This document shows positions 14,417-20,103 of a DNA stretch of 20,103 nt, piece after piece (position 1 is the stretch's first letter; each line of letters begins with the position of its first letter). Made by a program: the position numbers and the translations under genes. This DNA is from Rhodospirillales bacterium. GTDB lineage: Bacteria > Pseudomonadota > Alphaproteobacteria > Rhodospirillales > JABHCV01. The notes below the pieces were generated by a model. It saw only the letters and a list, made by a program, of their open reading frames with translations, had not been told where the DNA came from and did not search any database. The stretch covers positions 1 to 20,103 of the forward strand of contig JADHSW010000025.1 in NCBI GenBank assembly GCA_016776705.1, read 5' to 3'.

Positions 14417-15865
14417 ATGGCAATTCAGGGGCAATCTCGACAAAGGAATGTGCAGCTCGCCGGTTTGGCGGCCATCTTCGTATGTATGCTTGGCCTGGCG
14501 TTTGTAGTATTCAAACACATTGATGTCATCCGCGCTGCCCACCAGGAAGATACTGTTCTCAGGGAAAAGGCGCGTTTAACCCAGGAAATTCGCGGCGCTG
14601 TCTACATGCGGACCTTCATGTTGGCGTATGTGGCGACGCTTGAGGATTTTTTTGATCGCGATCAGGAATATCTGCGCTTTAACGCTTACGCGGCAAAAGT
14701 AGCCAATGCCCGTGTGAGACTGATCGAGTTAGGGCTTTCCCAGGAAGAGAACAAAATTTTTAACAAGACCACTGCTGAAATCCTGGGTATGCGGGATTTC
14801 GTTGAAGCGGCGATTCAGTTGGCGGTAGATGATCCCAAGGGGGATGCATTTACAATGACCATGAACGAAGCCCGCCGGCGTCAACTGGAATTACTTGAAA
14901 CCCTGGACAAATTCGCCGGTTATTTCGATAAAGTCGCCGACCGACGATTTCTGGAAATCCAAAACACCCTGAACAAGACCCGAGGATGGATCACCATCAT
15001 TACGGCCATCCTGTTGCTGTCGGCCCTTTTTGTCGGCATATATGTCATTCGGCACGAAAGGACGAACACCCACTTGTTGCTTGCAGCCGTTGACGAGCGG
15101 ACCCGCGAATTGCGAATTGAACGGGACCGTTCCGATGCCGCAAATCGAACAAAGTCGGAATTTCTGGCCAATATGAGCCACGAACTGCGTTCGCCCCTGA
15201 ATGCAATTATTGGTTTTTCCGAAACCATGCGTATGAAGGTCTTTGGCGAATTGGGTGATCCAAAATACAGTGAGTATACTGAAGATATCCATGCGTCGGG
15301 CAGTCATCTGCTGGAATTGATCGACGATATCCTCGATTTGTCAGTAATCGAAGCAGGGGCGGTGGTGCTGGATGAAAGCTATATCGACGTAGCCAAACTT
15401 GTCAGGGCGATGATCGCCATGGTCAGGCCCCGTGTAGAAAGGGCCGGGGTCAAGATGTCTGTTAATCTTCCTGACGCTCAATTGGGACTGCGCGGGGATA
15501 ACAGACGTCTCAAACAGGTGCTGATTAATCTTCTCACCAACGCTGTAAAGTTCACCCCTGAACGTGGCAGGATCAAGGTGACTGTCTTGGGCGATAAGGA
15601 TGCCGGCTTGCTCATCGCCATCCAGGATAGCGGAATTGGTATCGCCCCTGAGGACAGGGAAAAGGTAATGAGTCCCTTTGGTCAGGTGACAACGTCAACA
15701 GGCGGGAAGTCCGAAGGGGTTGGGTTAGGACTGCCCATATGCAAGCGTCTGTTGGAGTTGCATGACGGCACCCTTGAACTGAACAGCGCCCCTGGCGCAG
15801 GAACGACAATGACCATGCGCTTCCCGCCGGAACGAGTAACAATGGAAAAGCTGGAAGTTGTCTAG
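14417..15865 (+). CDS. Membrane sensor histidine kinase
   Basis: This 482-residue protein is a classical two-component sensor. One membrane helix lies at about 13-32 (LAGLAAIFVCMLGLAFVVF) and a second at about 192-211 (TIITAILLLSALFVGIYVI), enclosing a ~155-residue, mostly helical periplasmic region that I cannot assign to a sensor family. The dimerisation/phosphoacceptor motif is NMSHELRSPLNAIIGFSE with His255. The ATPase domain has the N box NLLTNAVKF (Asn375), the G1 box DSGIGI and the G2 box GVGLGLPICKRL. No receiver domain is attached and no response regulator gene is adjacent, so it is an orphan kinase here. The phosphoacceptor sequence is of the PleC/DivJ-like kind common in alphaproteobacteria. 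A TTG 12 nt upstream is an alternative start. Confidence 0.93.
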   Translation: MAIQGQSRQRNVQLAGLAAIFVCMLGLAFVVFKHIDVIRAAHQEDTVLREKARLTQEIRGAVYMRTFMLAYVATLEDFFDRDQEYLRFNAYAAKVANARVRLIELGLSQEENKIFNKTTAEILGMRDFVEAAIQLAVDDPKGDAFTMTMNEARRRQLELLETLDKFAGYFDKVADRRFLEIQNTLNKTRGWITIITAILLLSALFVGIYVIRHERTNTHLLLAAVDERTRELRIERDRSDAANRTKSEFLANMSHELRSPLNAIIGFSETMRMKVFGELGDPKYSEYTEDIHASGSHLLELIDDILDLSVIEAGAVVLDESYIDVAKLVRAMIAMVRPRVERAGVKMSVNLPDAQLGLRGDNRRLKQVLINLLTNAVKFTPERGRIKVTVLGDKDAGLLIAIQDSGIGIAPEDREKVMSPFGQVTTSTGGKSEGVGLGLPICKRLLELHDGTLELNSAPGAGTTMTMRFPPERVTMEKLEVV

Positions 15866-16848
15866 AACCCTTCGCCGATAACCCGGTCCGGCGGTTTGTG
15901 GCCGTCGGCAAAGGTCTTGATGTTGACCAGAACCTTTTCACCCATGTCGATACGGCCTTCAACGGTGGCCGACCCCATATGTGGCAACAATAAAACATTG
16001 TCCAGCGCCAGCAGTTTGGGATTAACGGCGGGTTCATGCTCGAAAACGTCCAGCCCGGCGCCGCCGATCTCGCCCGCAATCAGCATGCGGGTCAGGGCGT
16101 TTTCGTCAATAACTTCGCCGCGCGATGTATTGATGATGGTGGCGTGAGACTGCAACAGTTTCAGCCGGCGCGCTGACAGCAGATGGAAGGTCGCAGGCGT
16201 GTGCGGGCAATTGACCGAAACGATGTCAACCCGGGCCAGCATCTGATCCAGGCTCTCCCAGTAGGTGGCTTCCAGTTCGTCTTCCACATCGGAGTGAACC
16301 CGGTGACGGTTATGGTAATGCACTGAAAGGCCAAAACCTTTGGCGCGCCGGGCTACGGCGGTGCCAATCCGGCCCATGCCGATAATTCCCAGCCGTTTGC
16401 CGAAAATACGACTGCCCAGCATCCAGGTCGGCGACCAGCCCTTCCAGTCCTCTGAACGTAATGCCCTTTCCCCTTCGGCGACGCGGCGTGGAACGGCGAG
16501 CATCAACGCCATGGTCATGTCAGCGGTGTCTTCGGTCAGAACATCCGGGGTATTGGTGACGGTGATTGCACGCTGTCTGGCGCTTGCCAGATCAATGTGA
16601 TCGACACCTGTTCCGTAATTGGCGATCAGGCGAAGATTTTCCCCTGATTGCGCCAAAATCTTGGAATCGATTCTGTCAGTGACAGTCGGCACCAATACAT
16701 CAGCCGTCTGGACGGCTTCGATAAGTTCGCTCTTGCTCATCGGGGTATCATCCAGATTCAGACGAACATCGAACAGCTCCATCATCCGGGTTTCGATGGT
16801 ATCGGGGAGCTTGCGGGTTACGACGACTACCGGTTTTTTTTGCGACAT
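15862..16848 (-). CDS. D-2-hydroxyacid dehydrogenase (glyoxylate/hydroxypyruvate reductase type)
   Basis: This family reduces glyoxylate or hydroxypyruvate to glycolate or D-glycerate with NAD(P)H, or the reverse. The 328-residue protein has ANYGTGVDHID (76-86), the dinucleotide loop GMGRIG (157-162) and the catalytic triad Arg243 (NTSRGEVID), Glu272 (FEHEPAV) and His290 (LPHMGSAT). An asparagine-arginine pair follows the second Rossmann strand (HNR, 179-181), which suggests NADPH use. An AAGGA site precedes the ATG at ideal spacing. The gene converges on the histidine kinase gene, sharing 4 nt (CTAG) that serve both stop codons. D-glycerate dehydrogenase is the best single name; substrate is not fixed by sequence. 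Confidence 0.92.
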   Translation of the reverse strand: MSQKKPVVVVTRKLPDTIETRMMELFDVRLNLDDTPMSKSELIEAVQTADVLVPTVTDRIDSKILAQSGENLRLIANYGTGVDHIDLASARQRAITVTNTPDVLTEDTADMTMALMLAVPRRVAEGERALRSEDWKGWSPTWMLGSRIFGKRLGIIGMGRIGTAVARRAKGFGLSVHYHNRHRVHSDVEDELEATYWESLDQMLARVDIVSVNCPHTPATFHLLSARRLKLLQSHATIINTSRGEVIDENALTRMLIAGEIGGAGLDVFEHEPAVNPKLLALDNVLLLPHMGSATVEGRIDMGEKVLVNIKTFADGHKPPDRVIGEGF

Positions 16849-16950
16849 GGATAATCCTTAATTTAAACTGTAAAGTGAATTTAACCGGCATCGCCCGGGT
16901 GGGGCAACCTGTATCCATCATCAAGATAATATGAAAAAAAATCGTTGTCC

Positions 16951-16978
16951 TTGACCGGTATACTCAAGGACGCATAAT
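16951..16978 (+). promoter_or_regulatory. Promoter of the SH3-like protein gene
   Basis: TTGACC (16951-16956), a 16-nt spacer and CATAAT (16973-16978) form a good sigma-70-like pair. The predicted start near 16985 is about 3 nt before the ATG at 16988, so the mRNA may be essentially leaderless. That would agree with the lack of a well-spaced Shine-Dalgarno sequence. Confidence 0.45.
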
Positions 16979-16987
16979 AATGCACCC

Positions 16988-17506
16988 ATGTCCTTTAGAA
17001 TCATCCTCAATACCCGTCTTCTGGTCTTGCTGCTGCTGGTTTTGTACAGCGTGAATGTTATCCCCGCGCTGGCGAATGCCGAAGGATCGGGCTTGCCCTT
17101 GCCGCGGTTTGTCAGCCTGCGCGCCGATCAGGTCAACCTTCGCACCGGTCCCGGTGTCCAGTACCCGGTGGAATGGGTCTACCAGCGCCGGGATTTGCCC
17201 GTTGAAATCATTGCCGAATATCGCACATGGCGAAAAATTCGCGACTGGCAAAGCACCCAGGGTTGGGTTCACCAGAGCATGCTGTCGGGCCGGCGTTCCG
17301 TTATTATCACCGGCAAGCGACGTTCCATTCGATCAAACGCAGATACCAAAAGCCCGCCCATCGCCCAGATCGAGGCCGGCGCCATTGCCTATCTGGATGA
17401 ATGCCCCACCGGAGGCGGTTGGTGTCAGGTTGAGGCAGACAGCATCAAAGGCTGGTTGCGCAAGGTTGAATTCTGGGGCGCCTACCGCGACGAAGTGTTG
17501 AAGTAG
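16988..17506 (+). CDS. Exported SH3-like domain protein
   Basis: The 172-residue protein begins with a strong signal peptide (hydrophobic core LLVLLLLVLYSVNVIPALA; likely cleavage after ALANA, residue 31), so it should be periplasmic. Two bacterial SH3-like units follow. The first (about 42-95) has the hallmark VNLRTGPGVQYPVEWVY and ends in GWVHQSMLSG; the second (about 103-165) ends in GWLRKVEFWG. Such domains often bind peptidoglycan or peptides, but the partner here is unknown. Two cysteines (in DECPTGGGWC) could form a disulfide in the periplasm. It converges on the DUF3501 gene with only 6 nt between the stops. Confidence 0.88.
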   Translation: MSFRIILNTRLLVLLLLVLYSVNVIPALANAEGSGLPLPRFVSLRADQVNLRTGPGVQYPVEWVYQRRDLPVEIIAEYRTWRKIRDWQSTQGWVHQSMLSGRRSVIITGKRRSIRSNADTKSPPIAQIEAGAIAYLDECPTGGGWCQVEADSIKGWLRKVEFWGAYRDEVLK

Positions 17507-17512
17507 GGTTTT

Positions 17513-18097
17513 TTAGTCAAAATCAAGCGCCAGGGCCTGACGCATGGCGTCGGGCATGATCGCCATGTGGCCGTATTTTTCGTGGCCGATGCCGATGATG
17601 ATTTTGTTGTCCTGATTCTTGAATTCTTTCGCTTGCTTGTCAGAAAAGTCAAAATGAAGGAACTGAATGGCCGACGCCTTGCCCTGGGCCGAGGTGCGAT
17701 CAACGTCTTCTTCCGCCGCACCCTGAATGATTTCATCGCCAATGCTGATCGTAACTGTTTCCTCGACCCCACCAAGACCGTTTAGCAATTGTGAGCGACG
17801 CTGGGCATCGTCAATTTCAAACATCAAGGTCATGACAAGTTCGCGACCATTTGGAATCAAGGGGTTATAGGCGTTCAGTTCATCCTTGATTTGTTCTTCG
17901 CCGCCCCGTTCGATGAAAAGCATCTCATGAATTTGGTGCCACATGGTCTCGAAGTTTTCGAAATAACAGGTCGCGTCCGGGCCAATGCCCAGGCGCCTGT
18001 TTTTTTTCATTTCGGTAATTGCCTTGCGACGGGCTACCCGTACCCTGGCGTACTCATCCATATCCATGATGTCGTCACGACTAAGAATTTTAGACAT
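17513..18097 (-). CDS. DUF3501 family protein
   Basis: I recognise this as a DUF3501-type protein; its biochemical function is not established to my knowledge. The 194-residue product is hydrophilic, with no signal peptide or membrane segment. Hallmarks are the N-terminal ILSRDDIMDMDEYARVR (4-20), ENFETMWHQIHEMLFIERGG (47-66), a predicted beta-rich middle, and GHEKYGHMAIMPDAMRQAL (171-189). His/Glu residues in the hallmark segments (His54, His57, Glu58, His172, His177) could bind metal, which is only a suggestion. The ATG at 18097 is preferred over a TTG two codons earlier because of spacing to GGGA. It follows the Fe-S oxidoreductase gene by 7 nt, so the two proteins very probably act together. 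Confidence 0.85.
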   Translation of the reverse strand: MSKILSRDDIMDMDEYARVRVARRKAITEMKKNRRLGIGPDATCYFENFETMWHQIHEMLFIERGGEEQIKDELNAYNPLIPNGRELVMTLMFEIDDAQRRSQLLNGLGGVEETVTISIGDEIIQGAAEEDVDRTSAQGKASAIQFLHFDFSDKQAKEFKNQDNKIIIGIGHEKYGHMAIMPDAMRQALALDFD

Positions 18098-18104
18098 CGT
18101 CAAC

Positions 18105-19454
18105 TTATCCCTGGTAAGAAATCGCCATCAATTGGATCGGATGCTGGACCTGTATCGGTCCCTTATCCCATTTTGTCGCGGGTTTGTCGGCGTCCAGTCT
18201 TTCGATACCTTGCAAAATATGCTCGCGGGCCAGGGGACATTCGGAAACAACAAAAGCCGAATCCGCCTTTGCGGTATCCCGTGCGACGGGCTTGCCGACC
18301 TTGAGTGCGGTCTCAAAGTTGCCCTTCATTACCCCCCACGATCCACCATGGCCTGAGCATCGTTCAATAACCTTGATTTCGGTGTCCGGGATCAGGTTCA
18401 GCATATCGGCCCCTTTTCGACCCATGTTCTGGGCGCGGGCATGGCAGGCTATATGCAAGGTAACGCCGCCCACCAGGGGTTTCAGACCATCGGCAATCCC
18501 TTCCTTGGTGGATATATCCACAAGATACTCGCTGACATCGAATGTCGCGCGAGACAATTTTGCGATGTTTTTATCATCAGGTTCGATCAGCGGCCATTCG
18601 AATTTCAACATCAGCGAACAGGAAGCCACGGGGGTAACGATGTCGTAGCCTCTGTCGACCCATGTGACCAGTTCGGCGGCGATTCTTTTGGCGCTGATCG
18701 CGACGCGGGAAATATCGCCATGTTCAAGTTGCGGCATGGAACAGCATCCGGGATAGACTATTTGCGTTTCGACGCCATTTTCAGCCAACACCCGCTGCGA
18801 CGCCAGTCCCAGATCGGCGTTATGGTATTCACCGCTACAGGTGGAATAAATAACAACCTTGCGACCATGGGCCGGGGCGGATGTGTTTATGCTGATGTCG
18901 CTATTCTGTCCGCTCAGCGGTCTTTCATTGAATTTGGGCAGGGCTGCGTCCCTGTCGATGCCGGCAACGGATTGCATTAACGGGCGCGTAAGGCCGTTCG
19001 AACAGCTACAGGCCCAGTTGGCGATCGACGAGGCACTGCAGCCCAGCTTTCCGTTTTTGTCAGTCTCGCTCAGCCGTTGCTGCAGGGCGCTGACATTCCC
19101 TTTTTTGAATTGTACCGCCCGATAGCGCAACATCAGGTGGGGGAAATCCAGATCGAAGTGGTGGGGAGGAACGTAGGGGCACTTGACCATAAAGCACATG
19201 TCACAAAGGGTGCAGGCGTCAATGGCTGGCTTGAAGTCAGCGCTTTTGACACTGTCCAGTTCACCGGAATCCGATTCATCGATCAGATCGAACAAGGTTG
19301 GAAAACTGTCGCACAAATTGAAGCAGCGTCGACATCCATGGCAGATATCGAAGACACGCCTTAACTCCTTATCGAGCTTGTCCTCATCGTAAAAATCAGC
19401 GTCCCGCCAGGGAATTGAGTGGCGCGTTGGCGCTTCAAGGCTGCCTTCTTGCAT
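18105..19454 (-). CDS. Heterodisulfide reductase/GlpC-like iron-sulfur oxidoreductase
   Basis: This 449-residue protein has the layout of GlpC and HdrD-type electron carriers. Two ferredoxin-like [4Fe-4S] motifs lie at Cys38/41/44/48 and Cys81/84/87/92. Two cysteine-rich CCG-type domains follow: Cys206, Cys237-Cys238 (PGCCSMPQLEHG) and Cys279; then Cys337 (HIACHARAQNMG), Cys366 (ERCSGHGGSWG) and Cys406. In the second domain the paired cysteine is replaced by Cys-Ser, as I recall for GlpC. It is soluble or membrane-peripheral and should move electrons between a donor and an unknown partner. No flavoprotein subunit (GlpA/HdrA-like) is adjacent. A GGGAG site precedes the ATG. The gene lies between rubrerythrin and DUF3501, pointing to a shared redox pathway. 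Confidence 0.9.
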   Translation of the reverse strand: MQEGSLEAPTRHSIPWRDADFYDEDKLDKELRRVFDICHGCRRCFNLCDSFPTLFDLIDESDSGELDSVKSADFKPAIDACTLCDMCFMVKCPYVPPHHFDLDFPHLMLRYRAVQFKKGNVSALQQRLSETDKNGKLGCSASSIANWACSCSNGLTRPLMQSVAGIDRDAALPKFNERPLSGQNSDISINTSAPAHGRKVVIYSTCSGEYHNADLGLASQRVLAENGVETQIVYPGCCSMPQLEHGDISRVAISAKRIAAELVTWVDRGYDIVTPVASCSLMLKFEWPLIEPDDKNIAKLSRATFDVSEYLVDISTKEGIADGLKPLVGGVTLHIACHARAQNMGRKGADMLNLIPDTEIKVIERCSGHGGSWGVMKGNFETALKVGKPVARDTAKADSAFVVSECPLAREHILQGIERLDADKPATKWDKGPIQVQHPIQLMAISYQG

Positions 19455-19480
19455 ATTTGCTCCCGCGTTTTAAACGATAA

Positions 19481-19506
19481 CGGGGGGCTCGAAAACAAGC
19501 CCCCCG
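19481..19506 (-). terminator. GC-rich stem-loop between rubrerythrin and the Fe-S gene
   Basis: CGGGGGGCT (19481-19489) and AGCCCCCCG (19498-19506) pair perfectly over 9 bp with an 8-nt loop. It lies 29 nt after the rubrerythrin stop. On the minus strand the tail is TTATCGTTT, not a clean T-run, so it may be a partial terminator or a 3'-protecting hairpin that makes rubrerythrin more abundant than the downstream genes. Confidence 0.6.
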
Positions 19507-19535
19507 CTGTAGATGTAGCGTCAGATCAATCCCGT

Positions 19536-19952
19536 TTAAAGTGTGTCGAGAGCTTTCTGGAATCGTCCTGCATGAGACTTTTCAGCCTTGGCCAGGGTTT
19601 CAAACCAGTCGGCAATTTCGTCAAAACCTTCATCGCGGGCGGTTTTGGCCATGCCCGGATACATGTCGGTGTACTCGTGGGTTTCGCCTTCGATGGCGGC
19701 CTTCAGATTATCCCCGGTTCCGCCAATCGGCAGGCCGGTAGCGGGATCGCCGGTTTCCTCAAGGAACTCAAGGTGTCCATGGGCATGTCCGGTTTCGCCT
19801 TCGGCGGTTGAACGGAAGACAGTTGCAATATCGTTGTAACCTTCAATGTCCGCTTTCTGGGCGAAGTACAGGTAGCGACGGTTGGCCTGTGACTCACCGG
19901 CAAAGGCATCCTTAAGGTTCTTTTCGGTTTGTGAATCTTTCAATGTTGGCAT
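19536..19952 (-). CDS. Rubrerythrin without rubredoxin domain
   Basis: Rubrerythrins are diiron proteins of the ferritin-like fold that reduce hydrogen peroxide. The 138-residue product has the expected diiron ligands: Glu20 (GESQANRRYLYF), Glu53 and His56 (EGETGHAHGH), Glu90 and Glu93 (GETHEYTDMYP), and Glu125 and His128 (AEKSHAGRF). The usual C-terminal rubredoxin domain (CxxC...CPxC) is absent: the protein has no cysteine at all. It therefore needs an outside electron donor. The Fe-S oxidoreductase next door is an obvious candidate, though that is inference. A strong GAGGG site lies 6 nt before the ATG. The upstream region has a good promoter with a palindromic operator. Confidence 0.94.
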   Translation of the reverse strand: MPTLKDSQTEKNLKDAFAGESQANRRYLYFAQKADIEGYNDIATVFRSTAEGETGHAHGHLEFLEETGDPATGLPIGGTGDNLKAAIEGETHEYTDMYPGMAKTARDEGFDEIADWFETLAKAEKSHAGRFQKALDTL

Positions 19953-19995
19953 TTTATCCCTCTTGAAATATGCGTTATTAAAAGGGCTTCCCCAC

Positions 19996-20019
19996 CTGAC
20001 GACACTGCAAGCGCGTCAG
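19996..20019 (-). other. Stem-loop in the rubrerythrin mRNA leader
   Basis: Arms CTGACG (19996-20001) and CGTCAG (20014-20019) are perfectly complementary and lie inside the predicted ~80-nt 5' leader of the rubrerythrin transcript. It may stabilise the mRNA; the Shine-Dalgarno sequence is outside it, and nothing suggests a riboswitch. Confidence 0.3.
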
Positions 20020-20042
20020 CACCCCCCATGAATACGAGCACT

Positions 20043-20082
20043 AATATGCCGTTGGGATCAACGATTGTCAAGATCGTTGATC
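20043..20082 (-). promoter_or_regulatory. Rubrerythrin promoter with palindromic operator over the -35 box
   Basis: On the minus strand the consensus -35 TTGACA (20066-20071), a 17-nt spacer and CATATT (20043-20048) make a strong promoter, starting near 20036. The -35 box sits inside the 7-nt centre of a perfect inverted repeat with 10-bp arms, GATCAACGAT (20056-20065 on the plus strand) and ATCGTTGATC (20073-20082). A dimeric regulator bound there would block RNA polymerase, so repression is the natural reading. The sequence does not match FNR, OxyR or Fur sites that I know. Confidence 0.75.
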
Positions 20083-20103
20083 TATTCTAAAAAACGCTAT
20101 AAC

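Noticed and set aside
20056..20082. The palindrome as a terminator of an upstream gene
   Set aside because: It encloses a consensus -35 box at correct distance from a -10 element, and no T-run follows the stem on either strand.
20056..20082. FNR-type site
   Set aside because: FNR boxes read TTGAT-N4-ATCAA; here the half-sites are in the opposite order and more widely spaced.
1..20103. CRISPR array, IS element, prophage or tRNA genes
   Set aside because: No regularly spaced repeats, transposase or integrase motifs, or tRNA-like folds were seen; the gene content is housekeeping in style.

Overview
This window looks like a chromosomal segment of an alphaproteobacterium, most likely a Rhodospirillales-type lineage. 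The clue is gene order: dnaA, rpsT, enoyl-CoA hydratase and mutM on the minus strand, divergent from ubiE, ubiB, coaBC and dut on the plus strand. From general knowledge this is a typical alphaproteobacterial arrangement. Genes are tightly packed with moderate G+C, and no phage, IS element, CRISPR array, tRNA or rRNA was seen.

Layout. (1) 1-1277, minus: dnaA, cut by the window edge inside its DNA-binding domain. (2) 1278-2194: an unusually long (917 nt) gene-free stretch with a ~26% G+C core, a 17-bp palindrome, repeated TTCGA words and seven GANTC sites. It is the dnaA upstream region and a possible but unproven replication origin. (3) 2195-4691, minus: rpsT with its own promoter and terminator, an enoyl-CoA hydratase, a small exported protein of unknown function, and mutM with an altered zinc finger. 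(4) 4762-7075, plus: ubiE and ubiB, two ubiquinone biosynthesis genes. (5) 7180-11596, plus: coaBC and dut, joined by 1-nt and 4-nt overlaps or short gaps to an Rrf2 regulator, cysteine synthase, a ThiF/MoeB-like E1 enzyme and a DsrE-like protein. This reads as a cysteine/sulfur-handling operon. (6) 11631-14300, plus: a GNAT acetyltransferase and a 736-aa TPR-sulfotransferase fusion. (7) 14417-15865, plus: a membrane histidine kinase, overlapping end-to-end with a convergent D-2-hydroxyacid dehydrogenase (minus, to 16848). (8) 16988-17506, plus: an exported SH3-like protein. (9) 17513-20103, minus: rubrerythrin, a GlpC/HdrD-like Fe-S oxidoreductase and a DUF3501 protein.

The most interesting unit is (9). 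A perfect 10-bp inverted repeat brackets a consensus TTGACA -35 element upstream of rubrerythrin, so the cluster appears to be switched by a dedicated repressor or activator. The trio recurs in other genomes to my knowledge, but I know of no established biochemical role for the Fe-S oxidoreductase/DUF3501 pair. A peroxide or redox-defence system is a reasonable hypothesis. The Rrf2-cysK-ThiF-DsrE group and the TPR-sulfotransferase are secondary points of interest. All functional calls rest on motif recognition by eye; no database search was run.
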